Source: Ilumatobacter sp963746265
GTDB taxonomy: Bacteria > Actinomycetota > Acidimicrobiia > Acidimicrobiales > Ilumatobacteraceae
Direction: 5' to 3'
NCBI GenBank assembly: GCA_963746265.1
Contig: CAVVAM010000013.1
Location: 186,001 to 250,000 of the forward strand
Length of the DNA: 64,000 bases
Shown here: piece after piece, positions 18,961 through 29,198 of the stretch
Numbering within the stretch: the stretch's first letter is position 1
Layout of the letters: every line of letters starts with the position of its first letter
Translations under genes and position numbers: made by a program
The notes under the pieces: generated by a model
Told to the model about the DNA's origin: nothing
Database searches by the model: none
Seen by the model: only the letters and a program-made list of their open reading frames with translations

Positions 18961-18962
18961 CC

Positions 18963-18991
18963 TTGACGTGGTCTTGACCACTCTGTGTAAC
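18963..18991 (+). promoter_or_regulatory. Subtilisin promoter with operator palindrome
   Basis: TTGACG (18963-18968) and TGTAAC (18986-18991) are 17 bases apart, a good -35/-10 pair for the peptidase gene at 19051. Between them is a perfect inverted repeat GTGGTC-TT-GACCAC (18968-18981). A regulator bound there would block RNA polymerase. Confidence 0.5.
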
Positions 18992-19050
18992 AGAAGTGCC
19001 GCGTTACGTCGTTATTACGGGTGGGAACAGGACGATAGCGGGAGCGGAAC

Positions 19051-20454
19051 ATGACCACGTGCGCACACAACTCCATCGACAGGGCTGCGGCCCGGTCAGC
19101 CCGGCGATGGCGCCGCCTCGCCGCGGGCGCGGTGGGAACCATCCTCGCCGCCGCCGTGGCCGCGGCACCTGGCGCGATCGGCGCCCCGGCGATGACCGCC
19201 TCGGTCGGGACTCTGTCACCCTCGATGGTCGAAATGCTCGCCGATGACGGCAGCGGTTCGACACCGATGTCGCTGAACGCGCTGCGCAAGGACGTGTTCC
19301 GCGGCTGGCACGGTCTCGATGCGGGGACCGGGGTGGACGTCGCGGTGATCGATACCGGGGTCGCTCCGGTCGACGGCCTCGACGGTGAGCACGTGCTGCA
19401 CGGACCGGACCTGTCGTTCGAGGCCTCGACGCCGGAGGTCGCGTATCTCGACACCTACGGCCACGGCACCCACATGGCGGGCATCATCGCCGGCCGGCGC
19501 AGCGGTCACGAGGGCGTCGCCCCCGGGGCCCGGATCGTGTCGCTCAAGGTCGCCGGCCACGACGGCGTCACCACCGTGCCCCAGGTGGTCGCAGCGATCG
19601 ACTGGGTGGTCGAGCACCACGACACCGACGGGTTGAACATCCGCGTGCTGAACCTGTCACTCGGCCAGGCCGACGTCACCACCCACCAAGGTGATGTGCT
19701 CTCGGCGGCCGTGGAGCGGGCCTGGGACGCGGGGATCTTCGTCGTCGTCGCCGCCGGCAACGACGGCGACGGCCGGCAGCATCTCGACTCCCCGGCGATC
19801 GATCCCTACGTGTTGGCCGTCGGAGCGGTCGACCCGTACTCCGACAGGGACCGTGACGAGCGTTCCGTGCCGAGTTGGTCCGGATACGGCGACGGCACCC
19901 GCAACCCCGACCTCGTCGCTCCTGGCCGTTCGATCCAGTCATACCGGGTGCCCGGCTCGACGATCGACGCTGCGATGCCTTCAGCGCGCGACGGTGACGG
20001 CCTGCTCCGCGGCAGCGGGACCAGCCAGGCCGCCGCGGTCACGTCGGGGTTCGCCGCGGCGGTCATCGCCGAGTACCCGTACCTGACCAACGATCAGGTG
20101 AAGGACACGATCACCTACCAGGCGATGGAGATGAAGGACTTCTCCAGCAGGAGCGCCGGCGACGGGCACCTCGACGGCCCCGACCCATTCGCCCACGGGG
20201 TTCGCACCAGCGCACGTCCCCAGAACCACACCCGGGCAGCCGGCGCCGGTACCGGCATCGTCGCCCCCACCGGCGCCACCTGGTCCGGCGGTGGCTGGTC
20301 CGGCGCGACCTGGTCCGGTGCCACCTGGTCCGGTGCCACCTGGAGCGGTGCCACCTGGTCCGGTGCCACCTGGTCCGGTGCCAGCTGGTCCGGTGCCACC
20401 TGGAGCGGTGCCACCTGGTCCGGTGCCACCTGGAGCGGGAGCGGGTGGTCGTGA
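19051..20454 (+). CDS. Secreted S8 subtilisin-like peptidase with (ATWSG)n tail
   Basis: 467 residues, with GGGAGCGGA just before the ATG. An Arg-rich start and hydrophobic stretch (about residues 20-47) form a signal peptide. The catalytic triad is complete: Asp101 in VAVIDTG, His141 in GHGTHMAG and Ser325 in GSGTSQAAA; Asn236 in AAGND is the oxyanion residue. A short prosegment (about 48-85) precedes the domain. Residues about 408-467 are repeats of WSGAT with small variants (WSGGG, WSGAS, WSGSG). Such tails occur on actinobacterial subtilases and may bind the surface or a sugar; their role is not established. An ORF of 37 residues overlaps its stop. The role is probably extracellular protein breakdown or processing. 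Confidence 0.93.
   Translation: MTTCAHNSIDRAAARSARRWRRLAAGAVGTILAAAVAAAPGAIGAPAMTASVGTLSPSMVEMLADDGSGSTPMSLNALRKDVFRGWHGLDAGTGVDVAVIDTGVAPVDGLDGEHVLHGPDLSFEASTPEVAYLDTYGHGTHMAGIIAGRRSGHEGVAPGARIVSLKVAGHDGVTTVPQVVAAIDWVVEHHDTDGLNIRVLNLSLGQADVTTHQGDVLSAAVERAWDAGIFVVVAAGNDGDGRQHLDSPAIDPYVLAVGAVDPYSDRDRDERSVPSWSGYGDGTRNPDLVAPGRSIQSYRVPGSTIDAAMPSARDGDGLLRGSGTSQAAAVTSGFAAAVIAEYPYLTNDQVKDTITYQAMEMKDFSSRSAGDGHLDGPDPFAHGVRTSARPQNHTRAAGAGTGIVAPTGATWSGGGWSGATWSGATWSGATWSGATWSGATWSGASWSGATWSGATWSGATWSGSGWS
20269..20451 (+). repeat. 15-base tandem repeats encoding WSGAT units
   Basis: About ten in-frame 15-base units of the type TGGTCCGGTGCCACC, with a TGGAGCGGTGCCACC variant alternating. They encode the peptidase tail. 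Identity between units is very high, so the number may vary between strains or be miscounted in assembly. Unit length and coding frame exclude a CRISPR array. Confidence 0.85.
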
Positions 20455-20567
20455 TGGCGACGACCCCGAACGATCGACCCGAACTCGACACCCGGATGGA
20501 GACCACGGCCGTGCAGACCATCGCCGCCACCGCCCACGACATCGCACTCGGGAGCAGCTGGTCGTGA
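20454..20567 (+). CDS. 37-residue ORF coupled to the subtilisin gene
   Basis: An ATG overlapping the peptidase stop (TGATG) opens a frame of 37 residues, ending in GSSWS and a TGA at 20565-20567. The ending echoes the GSGWS end of the peptidase tail. The residues are mixed and not Arg-rich as in chance frames here: it begins MATTPNDRPELDTRMETT. There is no signal peptide. Translational coupling to the peptidase suggests a linked role, such as a small precursor or partner, but no family is recognised. Too short to be sure it is a gene. Confidence 0.5.
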   Translation: MATTPNDRPELDTRMETTAVQTIAATAHDIALGSSWS

Positions 20568-20910
20568 GGACCCACAAGAGAATCACTCTCCGAAACCCGG
20601 CTGGACGACATCTCGCACGGCGACGCAGGCCCACCCCCGGAGTGGGCGCGAGTTCGAGGTCTCGTCGTTCGAGACCGCCGGCCGCGAACTCGTCGGCGGC
20701 TTCCGAGTGAAGCGGTTCGACGGAGAGCACCTGGCCGAGCTCGGCTACTGGGTTGATCGCGTCCTCGTCGGAGAACTCGTCGAAGCCGTCACGATCCAGT
20801 TCGACCGCCCCGAAGTCACCGTCACCCGCGCCCCCACTCCCCCGTCAAGCTCGACGACGTGGGCCTCCGCCCCAGTGGTACGGGACCTGTTGTGTCGGAG
20901 GGGGACGTGA
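20564..20910 (+). pseudogene. Possible frameshifted gene of unknown function
   Basis: Protein-like stretches follow one another in shifting frames. GTG 20564 gives MRTHKRITL; then ETRLDDISHGDAGPPPEWA appears in the next frame; then FEVSSFETAGRELVGGFRV and YWVDRVLVGELVEAVTIQF (about 20650-20830). The last stretch may continue as LDDVGLRPSGTGPVV. At least two one-base shifts are needed. GTG 20564 overlaps the stop of the small ORF, so it could be the third gene of the subtilisin operon. No family is recognised. A damaged gene or sequence errors are equally possible. Confidence 0.35.
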
Positions 20911-21025
20911 ACTCCGGAAAGCGGATCGTCCCCGGTTGTCCGCCGGTGTCCGTGGTTCACCGTTCACCTGTTCAGCGGCCTGGTCCCCGGTGGTCCCCAC
21001 CCACCTTGCCCCCATCACACCGAGC

Positions 21026-24000
21026 TCAGCCAGCGGGCAGGTGACCACCCATCTCCTCCGAGGGGCTCGCTTCGAGCCGTGCGAGAACATCCCACAGCCC
21101 GAGACCACCGAGCAACCTGCGCACCTCGGCGCGCAGATCCGCGGCACGGGCGAGATCACCGCCCGACTGAACGACATCGGCGAGGTCGCTCATCGCGAGC
21201 GCACGGTCACGTTCCATCGATGCGTTCGCGAACACCTCCACGCTCCGGAGTAGGCACTCCTCGGCGTCCAGACGTGATCCACTCGGTCGATCGGCTCCGA
21301 GGACACCAGGGTCGACATCCACGCGGGAGGCGACGACTCCCATCGTTCGCCACGCGTGGCCCAGATGATCCGGGTTCTCGTCCTCGATGGCGAGGTCCAT
21401 CGCAAGACGCGCCGCCCGGAACGCCCGAGCGACATCGCCGGTCGCCAGATGTGCTTGAGCCAGAAAGCGGTGCGTCTCCGACGAGTGCTCAGTGCCGCCA
21501 GACATCTCGAACGCCCGTACCGCGTCGTCGAGATGCGTCAGCGCCGCGTCGATGTCACCCAACTCGACGTAGGCACCGCCGAGGTTGCTGAGCACGAGTG
21601 CCTCCTGATCGCGATCTCCGATGCTGCGCACGATCACCTCACCGTCGGTGAACAACTCGATCGCCCTCGGGAGGTCGCCCTGGAGACGTGCGACCTCGCC
21701 GAGATTGATCAAGTTTGCGGCCTCACCGCGTCGATCCCCCCGCAACCGGTCGAGCGCCAGTGCCTCGGCGAGGTGTTCCGCCGCCGCTGCGTATCGGCCG
21801 AGCGAATTGGCTGCCGCACCCAGCAGGCTGTGCACGCCCCGCCGGATTCGCACGCTCGTCGCAGCGTCGACGAGCGCCAGCGCCTCGACGCCACGTTCGA
21901 CCGACTCCTCGGCATGACCCAACCGCAGCAAGACCCACGACAGCTCGATCATCGAATCGATGATCTCGCCGCTGCTCACAGGCGCTGAGCTCACCAGCTC
22001 GTGCGCACGCCGTGCCTCGCCCAGCGCAACACGGTTCATCCCGAGGCGGACGTGAAGATGTGACTGGTGCATCAGCGCCAGCGCGCATCGGCCGGGATCA
22101 CCGGTGCGCTCGGCCAGTTGCTCCATCGAGCGGGCGTTGAACAGCGCATCGTCGTATCGGGCAGCGATCGTCAGCGACTCGCAGTAGTCATCGAGGATGC
22201 CGAGCGTCGTCGCGTCGTCGAGCACGTCGGCCGCCAACGCGTTCTCACACGCGTGGATGGCTTCGTCGGTCGCGCCCCGACGTCGTGCCTGATGAGCTGC
22301 CTCGGCGAACCACCGAGCAGACGCAAGAGTCTCGCCGGCGGCCAGGAAGTGCCTGGCGACGGCGCTCGCCGGCGAACGTCCCTCGCCGCGGGCGGCCAGC
22401 CATTCCGCAACGTCTCGGTGGAGCACACGACGGTCTTGGAGGAGCACCGACTCGTAGGTCACCTCCTGCAAGATCGCGTGCTGGAAGTGGTACTCGGTCG
22501 TGCCGTTGAAACCCGACGTCTCTGCTCGCTCCACGAGGCCCTTCGACTCGAGCCGCGACACGGTCGTCGCCACGTCTGCCGGGACGGCTTCGATGCTGCA
22601 CGCCGATCGCGGCAGGGCTGCGTCCCAGAACACCGCACCGACCACGGCCGCTCGCTGGAGGATCGCGCGCTCGGCGGACGGCAGCAGGTCGAGTCGTGCC
22701 TGGATCACCCCCGACACCGTCGGGGGGATCGATCGCCGGACCAGCAGCTCGGGATGCAGCGTCCATTCGTCATCGACGACGATCACGTCGTCGTCGATCA
22801 TCATCCGGATCAGCTCTTCGATGAAGAAGGGGCTTCCGGCGGCCATGCGGACGATGTCGTCGCGAAGCGAATCGGGCACGGTCTCCAGGTGCTGCAGGAG
22901 TTCGTCGACGAGCAGCATCGCATCGGTGTCCGAGAGCGATCCCAGCACCACGGTCGATCGGTTCACCTCCGGGATCGCGTGCTGGACCGCCCGATCGGCG
23001 GCGGGACGGGTCGCGAACACGAGGAGCACGGGCGATCCCCTGAGCGAACGCTCCACCGTGGAGAGCAGCTCGAGCGATGCGCGATCGGCCCAGTGGATGT
23101 TCTCGATCAGCACCACGACCGGCATCTCGACAGCCGACCCGGCGAGCAGGCGACCGATCGCGAGTCCGGCCCGTTCGACGAGGTCGCGTGACTCGACCGA
23201 TCCGTCGACGATGCCGATCCCCATCAGTTGCCCGACGACGGCGGCCTCGTGGGCGACGACGTCACCCGCGAGTTCGCGGAATCCGACCGTCAGCTTCGCC
23301 TGGGCGAGCTCGGTCGGGTCGTCTTCGGCGATCTCGAAACGACCGAGCAACAGATCCCGGATCAGCGAGAAGGGGTCCTCCCGGCGGCTGAGATCGGCTC
23401 GGCAGGTGAACAACCTGACATCGTCGGGACGGATCCGGAGCCAGTCCTCGAACTCGTAGATCAACCGGGACTTGCCGGATCCGGGTTCACCGACCAGGGT
23501 CACGACGGTCGGTGTCGACGTGGCGATCGTGGTGGAGAGTGCGCGCTGGAGTTGCTCGAACTCATCATCGCGGCCGATCATCGGAGGTTCGACGCCCTCG
23601 ATGCCGCGCGGTCGGAGACGAAAGGCCCGGGGTCGGATCCCGTCGACGACGTAGGTGCGCAAGGCAGCCCGTTTCCCCTTGACGGTGAGTGGCGCCTGCG
23701 GACGGACCGTGAAGACGCCCCGAACGTGTCGGTACGTGTCGTGTCCCACGAGGACTGCTCCCAACGGGGACGCAGATTCCAGGCGGGCAGCGACGTTCAC
23801 GGTGTCGCCCATCGCCGTGAACTCCTCCGTGCTGGCGATCTCTCCGAGCACGACGGGGCCCGTGTTGATGCCGATGCGCATCGTCAGACCCCTGCCGATG
23901 CCGGTCGCGCCGATCTCGCGCAGAGTGGACTGCATCTCCAGCGCAGCACGGATCGCTCGCTCGGGATCGTCCTCGCGAGCGTGGTCGGTACCCCAGAGCG

Positions 24001-24313
24001 CCATCACGGCGTCACCGATGTGCTTGTCGATTCGCCCGCCGTGGCGCTGGATGATGGCGTCGAGGTGTCGCCACAGCGAATCGAAGAGGTCGCTGAGCTC
24101 CTCGGGGTCCACCCGTTCGCCCAGGGTGGTCGAACCACTCACGTCCGCGAACAACACGGTGATGAGTTTCCGCTGCTTCGGTCTCGCGGGTGCGGCGAGC
24201 ACCGCCTGTTGCCGCAGTGCAGCGATGGCGACGTCGATCACGTCGTCGGGCACCAATCCGCGCAGCTGTTCTTGGGCGGCGATCGCAGCATCGAGGCGCT
24301 CGATCTCACTCAT
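21026..24313 (-). CDS. Class III nucleotidyl cyclase - AAA/STAND ATPase - TPR regulator
   Basis: A 1095-residue protein with GGGGTGA before the ATG. Residues about 48-225 form a class III cyclase domain. The metal Asps are Asp57 (FADVSGST) and Asp101 (HIGDAVMALWG); Asn173 and Arg177 in GDTVNVAARLE are the transition-state pair; Lys97 before HIGD is the usual adenine-contacting residue. Cyclic AMP synthesis is therefore likely. Residues about 243-600 are a STAND-type ATPase: Walker A GEPGSGKSR and Walker B VVVLIENIHWAD. The remainder is TPR-like repeats (NLINLGEVARLQGDLPRAIE, VLSNLGGAYVELGDIDAALT). Such proteins couple a signal sensed by the repeats to cAMP output. It is preceded by the small zinc-finger gene, 56 bases upstream on the same strand. 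Confidence 0.92.
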   Translation of the reverse strand: MSEIERLDAAIAAQEQLRGLVPDDVIDVAIAALRQQAVLAAPARPKQRKLITVLFADVSGSTTLGERVDPEELSDLFDSLWRHLDAIIQRHGGRIDKHIGDAVMALWGTDHAREDDPERAIRAALEMQSTLREIGATGIGRGLTMRIGINTGPVVLGEIASTEEFTAMGDTVNVAARLESASPLGAVLVGHDTYRHVRGVFTVRPQAPLTVKGKRAALRTYVVDGIRPRAFRLRPRGIEGVEPPMIGRDDEFEQLQRALSTTIATSTPTVVTLVGEPGSGKSRLIYEFEDWLRIRPDDVRLFTCRADLSRREDPFSLIRDLLLGRFEIAEDDPTELAQAKLTVGFRELAGDVVAHEAAVVGQLMGIGIVDGSVESRDLVERAGLAIGRLLAGSAVEMPVVVLIENIHWADRASLELLSTVERSLRGSPVLLVFATRPAADRAVQHAIPEVNRSTVVLGSLSDTDAMLLVDELLQHLETVPDSLRDDIVRMAAGSPFFIEELIRMMIDDDVIVVDDEWTLHPELLVRRSIPPTVSGVIQARLDLLPSAERAILQRAAVVGAVFWDAALPRSACSIEAVPADVATTVSRLESKGLVERAETSGFNGTTEYHFQHAILQEVTYESVLLQDRRVLHRDVAEWLAARGEGRSPASAVARHFLAAGETLASARWFAEAAHQARRRGATDEAIHACENALAADVLDDATTLGILDDYCESLTIAARYDDALFNARSMEQLAERTGDPGRCALALMHQSHLHVRLGMNRVALGEARRAHELVSSAPVSSGEIIDSMIELSWVLLRLGHAEESVERGVEALALVDAATSVRIRRGVHSLLGAAANSLGRYAAAAEHLAEALALDRLRGDRRGEAANLINLGEVARLQGDLPRAIELFTDGEVIVRSIGDRDQEALVLSNLGGAYVELGDIDAALTHLDDAVRAFEMSGGTEHSSETHRFLAQAHLATGDVARAFRAARLAMDLAIEDENPDHLGHAWRTMGVVASRVDVDPGVLGADRPSGSRLDAEECLLRSVEVFANASMERDRALAMSDLADVVQSGGDLARAADLRAEVRRLLGGLGLWDVLARLEASPSEEMGGHLPAG

Positions 24314-24369
24314 GCTCGGTCACCCCGACACCATCGGCGCAGTGGGGGGTCTCCGCTGTCGACCCTCGA

Positions 24370-24531
24370 TCAGCGCGTCTTCGACATTCCCCTGGTCCCA
24401 GGGTCTTCTTCTTCGTAGTCCGCCTCGTCGACCTCGGCACTCCCGCCGTTCGACTGATGAGCCTGCGTCGCTGAGTGCGCCGCGCGCTCCTCGTCCTCGA
24501 CGGACTCATCACACCGCTTGCATCGATACAT
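24370..24531 (-). CDS. 53-residue zinc-finger protein sharing a module with the MBL-CHAT fusion
   Basis: ATG at 24531 behind a strong ribosome site (GGAGAGGGAGG). It starts MYRCKRCDESV, continues ERAAHSATQAH and then GGSAEVDEADYEEEDP. CxxC followed by HxxxxxH is a C2H2-type zinc site, and the C-terminus is acidic. The same pattern (YRCRRCDEDV, HSATEGH, GG, VDEKDYE) occurs inside the MBL-CHAT protein near residues 534-575. The gene lies between the cyclase gene (same strand) and the divergent caspase-WD40 gene, sharing the latter's promoter region. It could be an adaptor that links caspase or CHAT proteins to a common partner (inference). Real gene status is supported by the ribosome site and the conserved module. 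Confidence 0.75.
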   Translation of the reverse strand: MYRCKRCDESVEDEERAAHSATQAHQSNGGSAEVDEADYEEEDPGTRGMSKTR

Positions 24532-24699
24532 CTGTGGGCCTCCCTCTCCTGACCGCACCACCCGAGCGCCCCGAGCTGGTGAACCGATTCGGCTCACGGC
24601 CGCCCGGTCAGCAACAGTAGCGCACACCGTCGACCGTCGGACACAGACCACTGCGACCGGGTCGAACCGCGACCGGGCCGACTGCTGACGGAAGTGGCG

Positions 24700-24718
24700 T
24701 AGGGTCGGTCGAACCGAC
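24700..24718 (+). promoter_or_regulatory. Caspase-WD40 promoter with overlapping inverted repeat
   Basis: TAGGGT (24700-24705) fits a -10. A perfect inverted repeat GTCGGT-CGA-ACCGAC (24704-24718) covers the expected transcription start. GAGGGGGA follows as the ribosome site, 8 bases before the ATG at 24734. The repeat could be an operator for the whole island promoter. Confidence 0.4.
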
Positions 24719-24733
24719 GAGGGGGATGGACTC

Positions 24734-27700
24734 ATGGATGGTCGTAGGCGTGCGCTGGTCGTCGGCATCAATGCCTACGGAGGCGGCATCCCGCGCCTCG
24801 GAAGCGCCGTGCGAGATGCCGAGGCCGTGGCCGACCAACTCGAACAGGCCCACAAGTTCGAGGTGGAGTTGCTGCTCGATGCGGAAGCGACCACCGCGGC
24901 GATCATGGCGTCGGTGGCACGTGCGGCCGACGCAGGACTCACCCCGGACGACTCGTTCGTGATGTACTTCGCCGGTCACGGCACGACCGACCAGTCGGAC
25001 GAGCCCGAAGGCTTCCTGCTCGGGTCCGACGCGCGGCGGACGAAGGACGGGGCCTGGTTGGGGATGGCCTCGTTGAAGACCGCCCTCGTCGAGGGTTTGA
25101 ACTGTCGACACCTGATGCTCGTGCTGGATTGCTGCAACGCCGGCGCATTCCGATTCGCCCAGACGCGGGCGGTCGGCGGCACGAAGCGGCCACTGTACAA
25201 GAGCCAGTACGAGCGCTACCGGAACGGGGTCGCCTGGCACGTGTTGACGGCGGCGGCACATGACGAAACGGCCGACGACGCCGCTCCGTTGACCGACGAT
25301 CGCGGGGAGAGTCATGCGCCAGGGGGTCACTCGCCATTCGCCCAGGCCCTGATCGACGGCTTGCTGGGCGCGGCAGATGCGTCACGCCGTGACATCGGGC
25401 CCGACGGCGTGCTCACCGCGACCGAGCTGCACCAGTACATCTATGACATGGTGGCGGTCAACGATCGCCAGACACCGGGCATCTACCCGCTGCGGCCCGA
25501 CAACAAGGGCGAGTTCGTCTTCCACGCTCCAGGGGCAACGCTCGAGCTCGAGGACGACCCGCCATTCGATGCGAGCAACAACCCGTGGCTCGGCCCTCGG
25601 GCGTACACGACGGACGATCAGGAGCTCTTCTTCGGCCGCAAGGACGCGACCGCACAGCTTCGGGAGCGGATCGACACGTGTCGCTTCCTCGCTGTCGTGG
25701 GCCCATCGGGGTGCGGGAAGTCGAGCCTGGTACGAGCCGGGTTGCTGCCGTCCCTCGAGTCTCCGGCCTGGATCGCCGTGGAATCGGCCCGGCTCACCGC
25801 TGATCCGACCGCGCAGCTGGCCGACGCAGTAGGCACGTCTCGCGGCCGCGCACGCGGGCGAACGACGGCTGTTGGTGATCGACCAGTTCGAGGACCTCTT
25901 CCGATCGGCCGACGACGCCGCCCGGTCTCGGTTCCTCGACGAGCTGCGAGCGCTGGTCGGGGCCGCCGACGGCCCCACGGTCGTCATCGCCCTGCGCTCG
26001 GACTTCGAGCCTCGGGCGGCCTCCGCTCTCGGCGACCTCTGGACGGAGGGGGCACGCTACGCGGTGCCGAGCTTCACCGGTGAAGATCTCGAAGACGTGA
26101 TCCTCGGTCCGGCGCAGGCCAAAGCCGTGTTCTTCGAGCCGGCGAAGATCGTCGACAGCCTGGAACGAGCAGTCGCGAACGCACCCGGAGCTGCGCCGCT
26201 GCTCTCGTTGACGTTGGCGAGCCTCTACCGCCGCGCCCATGACAGGCACGTCGCGAACGACCCGGCCGACAGAACGATCTCCCAGGAGGACGACGACGCC
26301 GAGGGCGGCGTCGTCGGCCTGGTGCACAGGCGTGCGAGCGAGTTGTACGAGTCCGCAGACCCGGAAGGCCGGGAGATGATCCGACGGATCTTTCTCCGAC
26401 TCGTGGACCAGAAGCCGAACGGCAATGTGCCGCGAAACGTCGACCGGGAGGAGCTCCAGTTCGGCCCCGAACACGACCGGCTCGTCAACTCCATCCTCGA
26501 CGACTTCACGGCGGCCCGCCTGCTGATCGTCGGCCACGCGGACGGTCGGGACTACGTCGAGCCCGCGCACGACGCACTCGTATCCACGTGGGACAAGCCG
26601 CGGGACTGGCTCGCGCAGAGCGGTCCTGTGGAGATCATTCGCGACGCGTCGAAGACCGCTCGCGAATGGAGTGTCGAGGACGAGAAGAGCACGAAATCGA
26701 AGCGTCTCTGGAATCAGGATCCGAGGTTGGAGGAACTCGCACGCCGCGGCCAGAACCAGGAGCTGACCGCGCTGGAACAGGAGTTCACGGAGGTCAGTTT
26801 CTCCCGGCAACGGCGCCTGGCGCGCATCCGCCGCGTCGCGATCATCTCGCTCATGATCCTGACCGTCGTCGCCGTCGGCGCCGGCATCTTCGCGTTGGTG
26901 AAGCGGTCCGAAGCGCTCGAGGAAGCCCGACGTGCGTCGTCGCGTGCCCTGGCCGCCGACGCGTTGAACAACGTCGAGACCGAGACGGACCTGGCGGCCC
27001 TGCTGGCGCTCGAGAGCGTCCGAGTCGCCAACACGACCGACGCCCGCGGCAGCCTCGCCGGAGTCCTCTCGCTACCGACCCGCTTCCTGCAACGCACCCA
27101 GGAGCATGACGCCGAGATTACTGCGATCGCGTTCAGCGAGAGCGGCCGCACCGCTGCCACCGCCGATGGCACCGGCGTGGTCCGTTTGTGGGACGTGAAT
27201 GAGCAGCCGTTCCCGCCGCCGCAGGCGACACCCGTGGGCACCATCGAACCAGGGGGCGAGATCCGGGACCTGTTCGTGACCGACGATCCGGAGTTCCCGG
27301 TCCTCGCATTCGACACCGAGGGCTTCGGCCTGCTGCTCGACTTCTCGACCGGCGAAGACCTCCAGCTGGACCCGCCGGACGAATTCGTCGACGCAACGGT
27401 CAACCTCGACCTCACCGTCTTCGTCGGCATCACCGACGACGGTGTGCTGCGGGTCTACGACTTCGATGACGACCTCAACTTCAATCCGGGTCCGACGGTC
27501 GAGGTGAATCCGGACGGCGTGACCGATCTCGTCGTCAGCCCCGACGGCAGGTTCGTGGCCTGGGGTGACGGACCGGAACTCGCGCTCTGGTCGTGGCGCG
27601 ACGGCGGAGAGCCGCAGATCGAGAACGTCGTCGTCGATGAGGTCGACGACGAGATCGTGCGCACGGAAGTCGTCGCAGTCTCGTTCAGTCCCGACGACGA

Positions 27701-29165
27701 TCCGAGCCAGGCAGTGGTCGCCGTCGGCATGGACGATGGCACGGTCGTCCTCGTCGATCGGAACGACCCGTCGCTGTTCGAACGGGTCGACCCGGGGTCG
27801 GTCAATCAGCTGTTCGATCTCGCCTTCAAGCCCGACGCCATCGACTTCGGCGACGGCGAGGGCGACGTCACGTTCAGGTTGGCGTCGACGCACGGCAACG
27901 GCGACGTCATCCTGTACGAAGTGGTGCCGGACGGTGAATTGGCACCGTTCGGCTTCGTCATCGAGACCATGCGTGGCCACAACGACGAAACCAGGAAGGT
28001 GGCATTCGCGCCTGACGGTCGCATCGCGTCGGGCGACTTCCTGGGCGAGGTCATCTGGTGGCTCGACGTCCCCATCTCGTCGCTCGGCTTCTCGTTGCCG
28101 TTGCCCGCCGAACGGACGTCTCCTCTGTACGACGGCGCGTTCGTGACCGCGAACCAGATCGTTGCGGTGGACGCTGATTTCACGGCGTGGCTGATGGATC
28201 TCGAATCGTCCGACGTTCGGCCGATCGTCGACGACGTGCGGGTGACGTCCGTCGACGCAACCAACGAAGCCATCGCAGTCGGGTTGGCCGACGGCAGTGC
28301 AGCGATCCTCGACCAGGAAGGGAACCTCGTTCGGTCACTCGCCGCCGATCACCCATTGTTGGTCCACGTCGTCGCGCTGTCGAGTGACGGACGCCGGCTC
28401 GCCACCGTGTCGCCGTGGGTCGAGGACGGCCCCGATGGCCACCTCGCGATCTGGGACGCGACGACCGGCGCGTTGTCGAGCGAGCAGGACCTCCCCGAGG
28501 GATTCGAACCGTTCAGCGCACTCTTCGCCGACGACGGGTTCCTCTGGGTCGGGGGTCAGGATCGCGAGGATCTACCGACTGTGCTCAGGTTCGACGGTGC
28601 CTCGGGAACCGTCGACCAACGCGAGATCCGACACAGCTCGCGGGAGGGCAACGCCGTGACAGCGCTCGCGTTGAGCGACGACGGCCGGACACTTGCGACC
28701 GGTTCGTTGGACAAACGGATCTCGCTCTGGGACACGGAGACACTCGAAGCCCGGCCCGGTGGCGAGTTCACGGGCCATCGAGGCAACATCACGGGCATCG
28801 TGTTCTGGGACGGTGGCGAGACGCTGATCTCGTCCGACGACGCCGGCGACGTGTTGATGTGGGACGTTTCGGGTCGACGACAGTTCGGACGGCTCGGCGG
28901 ACCGACGGACGACGTCAAATCCTTGGAGATCGATACCGAGACTGCCACGCTGCTCGCATCGAGTGAAGACGGCCTCGTCTGGACCTGGACGCTCGATCCC
29001 GACAAGTGGCGATCCCGGGCCTGCGAGCTCGCGGGCCGGAACATGACGCAGGCGGAATGGGATTCGTACGGCGACGGCACAACGAGGGTTCGCCATTGCG
29101 TCGACCTTCGCTCCGAAGAGGGCGACGCGCGCGACGCCGAGTACCACGACTCCCTGACCGACTGA
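24734..29165 (+). CDS. Caspase-like protease - STAND NTPase - transmembrane - WD40 protein, frameshifted near 25832
   Basis: About 1476 residues once one extra G at 25832-25833 is ignored; the two frames then join as QLADAV and ARLAAAHAGERRLLVIDQ. Residues 1-260 form a peptidase C14 (caspase) domain with His in MYFAGHGTTD (near 82) and Cys in LVLDCCNAGAF (near 134). Walker A GPSGCGKSS (near 323) and Walker B LLVIDQFEDLF (near 380) mark a STAND NTPase. One membrane helix (IISLMILTVVAVGAGIFALV, about 700-722) comes before WD40-like repeats (VVRLWDVNE, ISLWDTETLE, VLMWDVSGRR). The end, WRSRACELAGRNMTQAEWDSY, is typical of caspase-NTPase-WD40 proteins. The protease half should be cytoplasmic and the repeats outside or across the membrane. 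Such proteins are modelled as sensors that oligomerise and activate the protease. Gene 29199 follows after 33 bases. Confidence 0.88.
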
Positions 29166-29198
29166 CCAGCCCGACACGACGCCGCAGGAGGCACACAC

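Noticed and set aside
18264..19454. Minus-strand open frame of 396 codons overlapping the subtilisin start
   Set aside because: Its first part is antisense to the signal peptide and promoter of a solid gene; only a short inner piece looks protein-like.
20269..20451. Short tandem repeats as a CRISPR array
   Set aside because: Units are 15 bases with no unique spacers and encode the subtilisin tail in frame.
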